Positions 48,001-61,400 are shown, numbered from the stretch's first letter. The stretch: DNA of 64,000 bases from Magnolia sinica (GCF_029962835.1 NC_080577.1:5952001-6016000), one strand, 5' to 3'. A program made the numbers and translations. The notes: generated from the sequence alone by a model not told the origin.

Positions 48001-49851
48001 TTCAAGGGTACTTTTAAAAGTTTTTCGAAACAAATTGCCCTACATTGGAACCTAGTGACCATACCGAGCTTTTTTTTTGTTTCTTTCTTTCTTTGCAGCT
48101 TTCATAGGGCTTCTTACTCATTTTGAATAAAAACATAAAAAAATTCCAAGGGACCTACCCCCACTCTGTTCAACTATATTTACCTATGTACGTTTACTGT
48201 TGTCATCAACTTCTTTAGTATATGAGCACCAAATTTCTAAAGTTTTTTAAAAAAAAAAAAGTATTGTTTTTTTCCTAAAACCATATTTCTAAAAAATAGA
48301 AGTGATTAATATGTGGAAGACATTTTAACTTAATTTTTTATTTTATTTTTTGTAAAATATCATTTTCTTATAGATGGACGTCACTTTTGGTTGTGGATAG
48401 AGAGGGATGACTATGGTTATTGTTGTCGTGGGAAAAGTAATTTTCAGAATAAATTTGTAGTAAATAAGGATGGTTGTGGTTGTCATGTGAAAAACAATGA
48501 CAATGATAAAATTTAGATTTTGCAATATATTACATTGGTTAAAGCGTTTGTCATGTGTTAAGGGTAAAAGTTAATATATGATAACATCAATCCTTAACAC
48601 ATGACAACCTTGACTCTTGAAAAGTATACTAATGGCTATGAAATGGCTACAGACAAAATCCATAGCTATTGACTTTTTACTAAAGATCCAATCTATAGCA
48701 TTTTTTTTCATTTTTGATAATGAATACATGACAACCTTGATAGATTAACCTCAATCCTTAATGCATGACAACCTTGACCATTACAACCTCAACCCTCAAC
48801 CCTCAACACAAGATGGGTGGAATCTACTCCATCTATTAATCTCAGAATTTTATGAAAGGTTATCTTTAGAAGCATGATCAACATCCGTCAATGACATAAA
48901 CTACATCACAATAAAATAGTTTGTATCGAATAGACACCGTTATAAATTATCAAATTTTGTAGGCAACAAAATATCATATTAGTAAGAAGTTAGCATCTTC
49001 TTGTACAAATTGAAGATTATATAGAAAATAAGTTAATTGGATTTAAACTCTAGTTAGATCAATAATATATCTCATACACATCATTTCTTTGAGATTGAAT
49101 GCTAAGAAGTTGATTTAATACTAAGTAACTTCTTCACTACCTTTATAGATACGAGGGTAGGTAATTTGGTCCCAAAAACTTTCAAAAACATGTGAGATGA
49201 CTACCATTGGAATATTTTAAACTTCCCAATTTTTATGATACTTCAAGGCTAGTACACTCAAAATCCGAAAACAAGACAGATAACAAAAAATCAACGGCTA
49301 AGATGAATCTAACATTCAATGTTTTTCTTACTGGGCGTTGGAATAGTACTCGAGTTGGATGCTACAGTGGTATCGGCCTGTCGTAAAACACTATCCAGTT
49401 TTAACCACCTTTGAATTTGGGAGATTGCCATGAAGCACCATCCATGAGATGAGTCGCGCCAAAAAATCGTTAGTCTATGCCAATCCAAAATTGAAGTGGA
49501 CCACGGAAAAGGAAACACCCTTTAAATTTTAACAGGGCACACCTGCAGTTGTAAAACAGCCTGATTTTTAGCCCAACCCCTCGTCTATGCCTAAACTGAC
49601 TGGATTTTACATATACAACATAGTAGACCACCTACTCAAGTCAATGGTAGGCATGATTCTTTTCTTCTTCTTCTTCTTCTTCTTCCTCTTGACTTTTTTT
49701 CTTTTGGGGGGGAGGGTGGGGCGGATCTTGGAAGGGTTTTTTTTAAAGTGGCGCAGACGTGTTAGATTCTGAGAGCACATTACTGGTCCCACATATGCCG
49801 GTACCAACGTAAAGTTACCGTGGTACCGGGACCATGGAACACGGCCCCAAT
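48001..49851. other. AT-rich intergenic DNA, no gene seen
   Basis: Neither strand has a plausible coding exon. Loosely repeated CATGACAACCTTGA-like words occur at about 48600-48800, and a TTC run lies at 49661-49690. Confidence 0.5.
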
Positions 49852-50437
49852 GGACACGGTTTGGCTAGTGACCTCAACCTGGCTAGCTGATGTTAAACCT
49901 CCAGGGTGCCCACTATGATTTATTTGTTTTATCCATGCTGTCCATCTATTTTGTTGCCAACTCATTTTAGGGCATGAGTCCAAAAATTAGGTAGATCTAA
50001 ATGTCAAGTGAACCACGCACTAGGAAAACAGTGCTGCTTATATGTCTACCATTAAATATTTCTTAAGGCCCCACCATAATATTTATTTGCCATCCAACCT
50101 CTTGATAAGGTCACACGTACCTGACCTCGATGAAGAGAAAACACAGATATTGATCCAAAACTTCTTGCCCCAAAAAGTTTTCAAGAACATTCAATCCCCA
50201 TGGTTTCCCCATCGTGTGGTCCACCTAAGATTTAAGTCTATCATTTTTAAGGCTCATGCCCTAAAGTGAGCTTAAAATTATTATTATTAATTTTTATTTT
50301 TATTTGTTTAAATGAGAGAGAGAAAGAGAGAGTTTGTGTCTGTGGACGGAGTGTATAAAATGCATACACGGTGAAGTCCACATAGCTTTGACACCAGCTA
50401 GCTGGCTGGTGTTTGGGTCTCCACCCAAACCGTGTCC
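49852..50437. mobile_element. Palindromic MITE (GGACACGGTTTGG ends)
   Basis: The left end GGACACGGTTTGG and right end CCAAACCGTGTCC are inverted repeats. Next to them, GGCTAGCTGATG and CACCAGCTAGCTGGC form an inner pair. The interior is the GTGGGCCC type. No target duplication is convincing. Confidence 0.6.
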
Positions 50438-50452
50438 GCCCGAACCATAACG

Positions 50453-50538
50453 CAAGCACATACTGGCAGCGGATTATGTGAGACCCGAACTCACCCAAGC
50501 ACATACTGGCAGCGGATTAGGTGAGACCCGAACTCACC
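50453..50538 (+). repeat. 43-bp tandem duplication at a MITE end
   Basis: Two copies (50453-50495 and 50496-50538) differ by a single base. Each starts CAAGCACATACTGGCAGCGG and contains the terminal sequence of the MITE that follows. Confidence 0.85.
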
Positions 50539-51133
50539 CAAGATGGTGCAGCGCTTACCATGGAGCACACCTTGATGTATGTATTCTATATCCACACCGT
50601 CCATTCATTTTTCCAGATCATCTTAGGACATTAAACCAAAAATGAAGTAGATCCACTCATCAAGTGGGCTATACCGCTATACCATAAGAAACAGTAGTGA
50701 TTGAACGCCCTACCTTTAAAAACTGCCTAGGGCACGCTTTAATGCTTCAGTAATGCTTATTTGTTATCCAATCTTTTGATAAGGTCACATCACATGAGCC
50801 TGAACGGATAAGATCATGTAAGCCTAAATGAAAAGGCTACCTTATTGTTTCCCTAGTGTTTACTCGCTATCCGACCTGTTGGTGAGCTCACATAAGCCCG
50901 AATGAAAGGGAAAAACAAATATCACATTCATCCAAAACTTTTGTGGCTCATTAATGCTTGGTACCACTGTTTCCTATGGTCCATCTGATTATTGGATCTG
51001 CTTCATTTTTGGAATAATGCCTCAAAATGATCGGAAAAAATGGATGGACGGGGTGGATACATAATACATCAAGTGGACCCCACCTAAAGGCCGCGCAGCG
51101 TCTTGGGTGAGTCCGGGGTCTCACCTAATCCGC
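50512..51133. mobile_element. Palindromic MITE, GCGGATTAGGTGAG family
   Basis: The termini GCGGATTAGGTGAGACCC and GGTCTCACCTAATCCGC are inverted repeats, continuing inward through CACCCAAG and CTTGGGTG. The same left end occurs at 28554. The interior is GTGGGCCC type. No target duplication is seen, perhaps because of the 43-bp duplication at its left edge. Confidence 0.7.
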
Positions 51134-51673
51134 ACGACAGGCGGGCACTCGGAAATTACACACGTGGCAAACATTAACGATCTGAATTAGTGCTTTTCCT
51201 GTCAGTATTATTGTGAGGAGACATCCACCATAAACTGACTAAATTTTAGAACCTGTTTCTCTAATTCACAATCACAAAATCAGATTTTGTCAATAATCCT
51301 AACCTCTTATGGAAAACTGTTTGTTGAAATCGGACCATTAGATCTTTTCAATCTAACCATCCGTTATATGTCCTAAATCTGATAGTCAGACGATTTTTAT
51401 TTTTATTTTTTTAAAAAAAAAAAAGGTAAATTTTTGTTAATAATACATGAAAAATGGGACCATAATTTGAACAGTTTATTTTGATTTATTTATATGCCAC
51501 ATATGCAATTTCTACGTGACTGCGTATCACTCACCATACTCCTCCAGAGTTCCAAAGTTTTTCTCGTAAATTAACGGGACTTCCAATTTTTTTACCGTTA
51601 CAAGATCCCGAGCCCACCACTACCTCCGTCCAAATTTTGAAATGAAAAAGAACCCTCCCCCTCTTATAACGGC
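51134..51673 (+). other. Upstream region of the reticulon gene
   Basis: AT-rich DNA with an A-tract near 51413-51424. No element boundaries or further gene are seen. Confidence 0.45.
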
Positions 51674-51680
51674 TATATTT
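51674..51680 (+). promoter_or_regulatory. Candidate TATA box of the reticulon gene
   Basis: TATATTT lies about 110 bp before the chosen start codon. The C/T-rich stretch that follows (51681-51770) looks like a plant 5' leader. Confidence 0.4.
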
Positions 51681-51786
51681 CCAACCCTTCTTGAAGACAT
51701 AAACCCTCGCTAAACCTGTATTCTCCTCCTTCCTTCATCAGAACAGCTTCAATCTCCTCCAATTCCTTCACCAGATGAACCCCACC

Positions 51787-52288
51787 ATGGATTCGACTCC
51801 TCCCTCTCGTCGATCGGAAGCCCGACTAAGAAGCAAATCTGCATCCCGCCTTGCCCAATCCTCGGATGATTTTGGCGAAAATCTTCCTTGCAGTGTCACC
51901 CCATCTCCCCTTCACCTGCCTCTGCAAACTTCCAACCATCCCCTTCCCCTTCAAGAACTCTTCATACACTCTCCTTCCCCTGTCAGAAGATCCAAATCCC
52001 GACATGTCGAAAGAATCGATGCGATAGAGGAGCCAGTCGATCACGTGGGCTCTCGACGGAAATGCAAGAGCAAGACTCTTTCTATGGGCCTGATGGGCTG
52101 TGGTTCTCCAAAGAATGGACGGCGGGCCCGGAGACGAGTGGAGCAAGAGAGTAGAGAGGAGAGGGATTTGGGTTTCGGAGATGAGAATGGGAAGGTGAGA
52201 AAGAGGAGGAGTCGGACGGTGGCTGCCACTCGGAGGGAGAAACTAGTTCCAGCTCCTTCAATTCTTCCTTCTCCGTGTTTGTCGCCAA

Positions 52289-52345
<57 letters not shown>

Positions 52346-55070
52346 CAGACGCATGTTGAATTGGCAGATGCTTATCGGATTCAGGCCGCTCATCGCACAG
52401 GCCACAAGGTGAATGTGCCCAATCCCAAAAATCGGGTTGCCCACTTATTAGGTGGGCCACACGTGCACTGAATGGGAACATCAACCTCGATCTCTCAGGC
52501 CTTGCAGATAGGCATCTGCAAGTAGCATTCCTGTTTTTTTGTTTTTGTTTTTCTTGATCTTGGATTTGGGCTCATCTTGATTTGGGTTTCTTGGATCAGA
52601 AATCGATGATCATCATCATCATCATAGCCTAGATGGAATCAGGCAGCTGATATCAGAGCTGATTATGTGGAAGGATGTCGCGAAATCTAGCCTGTGGTTT
52701 GGATTTGGGTCTCTGTGCTTCCTCTCTTCTTGTTTTGCAAGAGGAATGACCTTCAGGTAAGCAGTCTTCAGGCCCGTTTGGATGTACCCCAGAATGAAGA
52801 ACGGAATGGAATGTGAGCTAGCCCATGAGCATTTTATAGAAGTGGAACCACTTAGCATGTCCGTGTCATGATGCACTCGCTTCTTCAAAATATGCTAGAA
52901 AATGAGAAGGCATTGACAACGTATTAATTCTCATTTGAGGCAGCATTCGCGTCTCCAATCCACATTTGGCAAACATCCGATGTAGTTTGGTTCCAATCTG
53001 GGCTGGGCTTAACGCTTCTATTTTTTTGTCTCTGCAGCATCATCTCTGCTACTTCTCAATTGGGTCTTTTATTTCTTGCTGTTGCATTCTTTTATAACTC
53101 GTTTTCACAGAGGTAGGATGCCAGTTTCTCTATCTCGAATTGTTTCTAGTCTTCCCGTCTCTTTTAGAAGTTTTTGAGATATGATGGATTTTCAGGCATG
53201 AGGATGACCGGAGACGAGAATTCAAGCTGAAAGAAGAGGATATTGTCCGTGCCACTCGAGTAATGCTGCCAGCAGCAAATGCTGCAATTGCAATGACAAG
53301 AGAGCTTTTCTCAGGCGAGCCTTCCATGACTCTGAAGGTAAATCTTGCATCTCCTTACCATTCTTTGAGATTGCTTCAATGGTTTTACGAACATTTTAGA
53401 ATATTTGATTGCAGATGGCACCAGTCCTTGTTCTTGCATCTGAATATGGCCATCTGATGACACTGTGGAGGCTCTCCGCTATTGGTACGATTGAATGCCT
53501 CTAACCAATTTCTCGGAATCTTATGATTAGGATCTTTTTTCATTTCTCTTTTTGGGAAATGCTATAGTGATAGTGCCTAAATTGTGCAGGATTTTTCGTC
53601 AGCTTCACTATTCCCAAACTCTACTCTCGCTACTCTTTGCAGATACATAGGCAAGGTATTGAATCTGGCACTGCATTTCTACTCTTGCCACTCGTGGCAA
53701 TGTGCACGGATGAGATTGACGTCCATTCATCAAATTTTGTGTCGTGGCCCTAAAATCAGACCACTCTAACCATCTGGTAAATCCATCATTATTGTATGAA
53801 GAGGAAAAAATGAATGACCCAAGAAGAAGACCAATTATCCACACATGTGGCCCACTTGATGAAAGGACTGGATCTTGCTCTCCAGTGCCACATTGGCACT
53901 AGAAGCCTAAGCAGGCTTCTTGGGGATAAAATTCACCAAGCAATAAGGATGCTGTCATTTAAGAATCATTTGATGCTTGCAATCCTAACATGAAGAAACT
54001 CTTTCTTGGTTAATCAGTTGACTACCTGAGAAGTCGTGTGGGGGATGCGTGGGCAGCCTGCGCTCATAAGAGAATTGTAGCAGCATCAGCAGCAACAGTA
54101 TTCTGGAATCTCTCGACTATAAAGACACGTATTTTTGCAGGTATTAGGATGCACTCACTTCCTCAACTCCGTTGATCTAGTTGTAGTTTCAAGCAACAGC
54201 AAGCTTGAGTTTCTTCTTGCTATACATTTCAAATTCCTCCAATGGCCAAGTGCCACCTATGCTCGCTGAGAACAGCTGGATAGAGAGTTCAACCACAGAT
54301 TGACCATTGCACAAATTCTCTCGTGAACAGTTGATTACAAGCATCCGATTAAGGGCATGCAGTGGGTGGTGATTGTAGGGCCCATAATTGGATGAGTATG
54401 AACAGGGTGATTTGAGGCCGCGAGCAATCTGCAGTGGAATACCTCGTGTCAATGATCCACACCCAAGGTGGGCCAACTTAGATGGTCCATCGACTCCATT
54501 GATTGGAACAACAGAACTCATCACCAATAGCTTCGACCAATGAGGTTGGCATACACCACGCTTGTGCATGCCTCGGTCATGTATTTATGCATGTGTGTAG
54601 GCACTTGCATGGCTCCAGTGGTTGGAACAACCCATCACCAAAAACAGTAGCTCCAGCAGATGACGCTGTCAGACTACTCAACTCCGAGGCCAAATGAGAA
54701 TGCAAGTGCGCTAAATAATGTTTGTATAGTCATGTATTTATGTGTATGTACATATACCTGTTCAAAAGCATGTTGGTAAGCTAGTTATTTTTATGTATAT
54801 GAACAGATGTATGCATATAAAAGTGACCACATTTATCAATTCACATGTGCATGCATCTGTGCCAACTGATGTGTGATGCTCCTTTCAGCATTTATCTCGG
54901 TGGTTGTAATCCGGTGTTACCAGCAACACCAACCGGACGAAGCAGAGGTTGAAGCAGAACAGCAGTTGGCAATGGTAGTATTGGAGGGAAGACACAAAGA
55001 GGCCCAGCAGCTGGAAATGGTGGTAGCAGAGGGACCGTCGGATGGATCATCACCACGCAAGGAGCAGTAA
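51787..55070 (+). CDS. Reticulon-like protein, RTNLB17-type (8 coding exons)
   Basis: The product is a 438-aa reticulon, an integral ER protein whose paired hydrophobic hairpins bend membrane into tubules. Coding exons are 51787-52288, 52600-52756, 53038-53112, 53196-53337, 53415-53484, 53590-53655, 54018-54140 and 54889-55070. All introns are GT-AG and the frame is continuous. The first 180 residues are a basic, Ser/Arg-rich N-terminus, then a His run from CAT repeats. The reticulon domain starts near LISELIMWKDVAKSSLWFG. Its first hydrophobic hairpin is SLCFLSSCFARG to LGLLFLAVAFFYNS, and the second is LMTLWRLSAIGFFVSFTIP. The tail is acidic and Gln/Glu-rich. I chose the second ATG (51787) because of its CACCATGG context and the family start MDSTPP. 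The ATG at 51775 would add four residues. The gene converges with Di19. Confidence 0.9.
52291..52342 (+). repeat. (CT)n microsatellite in reticulon intron 1
   Basis: About 25 CT dinucleotides begin directly after the exon 1 donor (GTACTCTCTC). If the intron were retained, the frame would read Leu-Ser repeats and stop soon after. Confidence 0.85.
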
Positions 55071-56387
55071 TAGATACTGACTCCCCACATCAAAGACACC
55101 AGTGCATTTGTTCACTGTACTATAATATAAAGACTGTAATGTAATTAGTGAGGAAGACACGTAATAAAACTATAATCAATTTCGGGTAACAGCAAAACAT
55201 GAAGGTACATCTGCAAGCGATAAGCTGATAAGAAAAGCTACTGGGAAATTGTCTCCATGACCATTCCACACTTAAAACAAGACTCATGAAGATGATGGAT
55301 ACTATTGTATTATGTTGTTGTTTCAAAATGGCTCCTTTCGGTGGGGGTTTTTTCATATTTTTCTCAAATGGTGGGAGGTTGCTTTTCTGAAAATTTGCAA
55401 GTACTGCATGTTTGTATGTTCCTGTAAGATAGTTTTCGGATCAACGTTCATCTTGGGTGCGTCTCCATTGATAACCAATGCACCCAGTGCACCAAGCTGT
55501 TGCGTTGCTTGTGGATGAAAACTTTCCTAGTACATCTTTTAGTTGTATCGGGTTTAACATCAACATGGATGCAGAGCGGTTGTAATCATCACCCACTGGT
55601 TTTCCTGTTGCTGGTGCCGATTTTGCTTACACAAGTTTATTTCAGTCGAGCATATGCTGCAACATATTCAGTGGGCCACTTGCCCACCCTTTTTTTTTCT
55701 CATTCAAACCACTGGAAATCTTGTAAAATGAGCATTCCCTGTTTTCCAAATTCATTTCATCCAGTTGCATCACTGCATCAATGAGTTTCTCACGCCTTCA
55801 GTCAAGGATTTCAGGTGGTTCTCCTCTATACCCGTTTGCATAATATGCTTTGTCCACCTGCCATAGCTGGTTTGGGTCCATATTCAAACACATCCCTAGA
55901 GAATTAGAAATTAATGAACCAGTACTTACAGCCCAGATAAGCATTTGAGGTGTGTATCTTCCATTTTGGACTGTACGCTACAGTTAAGATGAACAAGTAC
56001 TTTTTGATAGACAGTCGTTAAAAGCTCCGCTCCACAATGTCTAACATTGGGATCAGATGCGCCCATTTGAACCCAAATACATTTGTTTTTAAATCCAATG
56101 AAGTGGGAAAACAGCTTAAATACATTTTATCTGAGGGACCTGAAACCATTTTTGGTAATTTCAAATGGAACCTGAAACGCTCTAGCAATTGCAATTTGGG
56201 GTCAATCATCACCCTGATTTAAAATGATCCCACTTCCATGTTGAGCATTTTCCTTGTATTTAATTGAGTTGTTACAGTCAAATATTTAAAGGAAGAGGAT
56301 CAAAATCACACTCTAAATCCATTGTTTAGAAATATGTAGTTGACTTCAAGAATCATTGCCTGAAATTGCAATTCATGAGACATCTTG
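55071..56387 (+). other. Reticulon 3' UTR and intergenic DNA
   Basis: An AATAAA at 55163-55168, about 95 bp after the stop codon, is the likely poly(A) signal. No gene or clear element is seen in the rest. Confidence 0.5.
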
Positions 56388-56610
56388 GATCATCATCATC
56401 ATCAGAATCTAAGCCTTATCCCAACTAATTAAGGTTGGATACATGAATCCTCCTCTGCTCTGCCATTCCACTCTATCAAAGGTCATAACTTAAATTAGAC
56501 CATAGGTCGTCAAGTATTTTCCTACTACCTCCGCCCATGTCTTTTTAGTCTTTCCCCCACCCTTTTAAAGCTTTCAACTTGTACCAACTCACTTGGATCT
56601 TCAAATTTTA
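56388..56610 (-). mobile_element. 3' end of an RTE-type LINE
   Basis: On the minus strand the segment ends with TTAGTTGGGATAAGGCTTAG, then GATGATGATGATG. This is a 3' tail I know from plant RTE-type LINEs and from SINEs that borrowed it. Only about 220 bp remain, with no coding part. Confidence 0.6.
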
Positions 56611-56694
56611 AATTTCAAAATTACTCAAAAGAAAAGAAGAAAGATGAGAACCTTTTGTTACACTACTCCATGCACAATAATCCATATCCCTAAG

Positions 56695-56875
56695 GGCCTG
56701 TTTGGATACCACCAAATAAGTTTTTCTACTCACAACAGTAGATGAGTAAGTTATTTGAGATAAGTAAGCTTGGTTTATGATCAATTATAAGTAGCTTTTT
56801 CATTTTAAGTTACTTAATCATTTAAATTTAAAAAGTATAAACCAAGATAAGCTACTTAACTTAGGACCCAAACGC
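56695..56875. mobile_element. hAT-like MITE
   Basis: The left end GGCCTGTTTGGATACC and right end GGACCCAAACGCCCC are inverted relatives. The flanks TCCCTAAG (56687-56694) and CCCCTAAG (56876-56883) form an 8-bp duplication with one mismatch. The interior is AT-rich. Confidence 0.65.
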
Positions 56876-58426
56876 CCCCTAAGTGAAACCAAAATGAAGA
56901 CTGTCAGGTAGCCCAAGGTCCAAGTACGAGCTTTTTGATTGCAATAACTTATTGAAATTAGAATCACCACTTTTAATTGCAAGAACTTATTGAAACTAGA
57001 ATAACTACAGATTTTGGAATCCAACTTCGCCCCCAATGGACCCTCACTAAGTGATGTAGATTATACTCATTCTAATTTGCAGTCTTAAAGAGCCAGATAT
57101 TGTTATTCATGATTAATCTCCACCACCTTCCATGTCAAGATTTGGCGGACAACTCTGCATATTATCTAGAAATCATGCAATTTCAGTACCATGTGGACAA
57201 ATCACTGGTTGACATTATGACCTAGTGAAGCAGATGAATTAGTGCTTGACAATTTTTTCAAGCAGATCATATACATGTCCCAACTATTTAGTATTGCAGT
57301 TTGATCAAGTAGATGCCATCCAAAAATAAATATGATCGATCCTTTGCTCAACCTATGGTAATGACCTGTTTAAGGGTTTAGGGTTCCAGCATCCTCTGAT
57401 CTGATCTGATCATATCAATATCAACTGCGTAGCATTAACAAGCAGGGTCAGTTTTATACATCATTAGTTAAACCATGCAAGAGCAAACATGCTCCAACTA
57501 GTTTATCCATTCAAGACCATGTTACAGTATATTATCAATCAACTCAGGCTCTCTATTTTGTGATCTCCCATGATGGCCAAAAAGAAGGAATAGAAGAAAC
57601 TTGAAGAAAAAGAGCTTGTATTTAGGTAAATTTCTGAACACAGAGATCCATACTTGAAGGCATGTCTGCAACTGAATTTCCGTGTAGATCATGTTTGAAG
57701 GTGTCGTTTGCGCAAAACATCCCTGCAAATGAAATAATTTGCTCGTGAGTTGTACTCAAGGCATCCCTGTAAATGCAGTTCATTTGCTTGAGAAATCTAT
57801 TTGTAACATCCCTGTAAACACCATGCAAGTAACAACGTTTTGAAATGAGACAACTAGCTATGGATCAAAACCAAAATGCCTGGAAGTAACAATGTTTTGA
57901 AACAGGAGACGACTGCCTACAGATCAAAGCCAACATGCCACCACCAATCTGAAGCTGTCACATGCGTCGGTGCTCATTAAAAAGTTGGATTATATGCTAT
58001 CGGGGATTTATATAAGGTTATCCAATTGTTCAAGTGACATGTATTATTACCATCTGATACTGTTCAAAATGCTGTCCAATAGAATCCCAAATCAGGCTAC
58101 AAGATTTTTAATCCAACTTCATGCATTACTAGCAGCTAATAAATTGCATCAAAATAAGTTATCATATACGTATGCGAATTCATGAGAGAGATCAAGATAG
58201 GTCAAGAATCGACTACTTGTAGACCATCCACTTTTTTGGACCTACAACTCCCAAGGGGCAGCAGAAATGGACGTGCGGAACCATGACTGGGTCAAGAGAG
58301 ACATCCAACTTGGGTTGTCCCATATCATACAAGACATAATAATTAGGACCCCAGCACTGCCTTCCGTAGCCAATCGAAATCGCCAAGTAGCCAAGTTTAC
58401 CATTAGATTGCATGTCCTTCCTTCAT
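56876..58426. other. Intergenic DNA and Di19 3' flank
   Basis: No coding exon is recognisable on either strand. The part next to 58427 will include the Di19 3' UTR, but no clear poly(A) signal was found. Confidence 0.45.
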
Positions 58427-61400
58427 CTAGTCGCAGAACAGAGTGGAGAGAAGTAGATCCTGCATGAATGTCGCTCTCACAGTAGCCTGTCTCATCTTCT
58501 GTTCCCTCTCTTCATGACTCAGTGAAGCGTCAAAACTGCAAGTGCAGAAACCAAAATGTTTAAAAAATACCTTCGGTTCTGATTATATCAACATTCGTAA
58601 CCATATGCAAGTAAGATGACTGCTTTGAATGGTTAAGAGCCGGTTCATCTATACCACAGGATTTTGTTGACAAGAAAATGATTTTTTTCTCAAATAGATT
58701 AATTTAGCAAATCTGATAATCAACTACTCAATGTTTTGAACACAAAACATCTCCAACTAGTCGAAAGCTCCTTACCAAAGTATTGCTTAGTCATGTATTC
58801 TCTGACGTTTGGGATCACAATCAACTTAAAAATTATCTAACACACAAACTCCAGCCACCTATGCATCCTATTGAAAATCTATCAGTTCCACTACCAGAAA
58901 GGAGTTAGTCGCATGCATTTGCACAAATACTGATAGAAATTAAACATATTCATCTTCAGACACACTGAAGAAAATTTACTTCCAGAATAACAAGGGGTTG
59001 TTTGGCGAGAGAGTGAAAACTGCAGAATCCCCCTGCCATAAGCTGCAGTGAAAAATATTCATCTCCGGGATAAATATTTTTTCACTGCAGTTTGCATTTT
59101 CTGATGAAGACTGCATAATTGCACATTTGCCTTTTTTGCAACCACAAACAAAAAAAGGTGCAGCCAGGAAAAAAAAAACATATATACCATGTCACTACAA
59201 ACCAAACAAACAGCCCCTAAACTAACGACTACAAATAGAGGTCTAGAACTGCAACCAACTATATATTCTTTTCATTTGAGAGTACAGATCTAAAGTTTAA
59301 TGCATGCAGATTCTCTGGCAGAACTAAGTGCGCTGAGTTACACTCCTACATAATTTTAAAACTGTACCTGCAGTATTTGATGTGCATTCTGTCTTTCAAA
59401 AAAAAAAAGTATTTGATGCGCATTTGATGCAGGACAATTAACCAATTGCTCTAAAAGCTCAAATTGTTAAAGTATGGCGAATTAATCCATTTATCTCATA
59501 GCCCAAGCCCCACATCTCATGGGTTTAGGACCTCGGCCGAACCTCCTTCGTGGGCCCCAAATCACATGGGCCACCCACCCCGAGTGTGTCCCCGCATCCC
59601 ACGGGCTACCCCGCTCGAGCCTGGTATGAAATACGCATTAATCACCCCTGGTAAGGAATCTCAAACACGAGACCTCCCTTGTGGGCCCTAAATCACATAG
59701 GTCACCCCGACCCCACTCGAATCCAATGTGAAAATGTTCTTGAATTAATCACCTTCGGTAAGGAGTCTCGAACACGGGACCTCCAGCTCTGATACCAATT
59801 TAATGCAGGACAATTAACCACTTGCTCTAAAAGCTCGAACTGTTAGAGTATGGCGAATTAATCCCTTTATCTCATAGCACAGGCCCCACATCTCATGGGT
59901 TTAGGACCTCGGCCGCACCCCCTTCGTGGGCCCCAAATCACATGGGCCGCTCACCCCAAGTGTGTCCCCGCATCCCACGGGCTACTCCACTCGAGCCCAG
60001 TGTGAAATACACATTAATCACCACTGGTGAGGAGTCTCGAACACGAGACCTCCCCCGTGGGCCCCAAATCACATGGGTCATTCACCTCGAGTGTGCCCCT
60101 GTATCCCACAGGCGACCCCACTCGAGCCCGGTGTGAAAATGCCCTTGCATTAGCATTTCCTTGAGAAGCATATACATCAATGAGGCTAAACCGAAAAGTA
60201 ATTAAGTAAGACTAGATTGTTCCCCAAATAACAAGGTCCATAACTCCTATGGCTGACAAATTGGCTTCCGAGCTGCCTTCACTTAACAGATTACAAAGCT
60301 GATGACGAAAATCTGTGAAGGTCCCAGGATCATTCCATGATCAAAGGCAAAATACATAAAAACCAAGTACCTTGATTTCCAAATATGCGGAGTTGCCACA
60401 TTCTTTGTGATAGCATCCTCAGAATTGGAAACAGCATATTTTGAAATTTCTTCTGCTTCAGATGAAGGGAAATTCAAACCAAGTTGTGAAAGCAATGAAT
60501 CAGGGACTGCATTTGATGCATTGGTGTTGCTTGAACGATATCCACTGCCACCCAAAAGCACCTGCAGATGGGCCTCACGAAGGTCTCTAGCAAGTAGAGA
60601 CAGTGCCTGACTGTTAGGAATAGCAACTCTACGTAGTCGTCGACGCCTCTGCAAGTGATCTTTAGTCAAAGGAAGAAGCAATAGGATATTAATTTCAATT
60701 CAGGCAACTGGGATGAGCATAGTTCTGAAAATTTTAGAAAAAGAACAAGCAAAAAATGCTTATTTCAAATTTCCTATGGCTATAGCTACAACCACTACAT
60801 AAAAAAGGATATCTTAAACAGGTGACCATGTTGCAGCGTAATATGATTCAGCATATCTCGTGAAACCTTAACAGAGCAAACGGGACAGACCTGCAAATAT
60901 GAAAATAGAACAAATAAATGAGAGGCATGTATCATAATTGAGTCATACCTTCTTTTATGCAAGAAATATCAAAAAGTAAAAAAACCATCAACCTAACTGC
61001 AAATTATTTTTCATCAATCTTTTATATAACTCAAGGTATAGAGAAAGAGACTGCAAAAAAGACTTGCTAAATGTACAATTCTACTTTTATAGAAACCAAA
61101 ACACTTCCTTGTGGTCAAGCTAGAACCCAAAACTGACCAGACAGGATGTTCGCATGGGCATGGTTATGAGTGTTAGAATCTGATACAATTATAGAGTGGG
61201 CAATCCAACACTCAGATGTCAACAGCCATGCACCAATGCACCTATGGTTACATCCAGTGTTCAAAGTATCGATATCGCTACAAGTTTCACTGGCCAGGGA
61301 TATGGAAACAATATCAATATCGTCGATAATATCGCTGATAACTGGAAATGTGGGGAAATATGGGGGAAAATGGTAGAATTTTTAGCGAAACTTCATGAGA

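Noticed and set aside
48001-49851. Small genes in the AT-rich interval
   Set aside because: The open frames are short, of biased composition and lack start context or splice partners.
52041-52484. Minus-strand frames rich in Arg-Glu repeats opposite reticulon exon 1
   Set aside because: They are the complement of the CT repeat and of the real exon on the plus strand.
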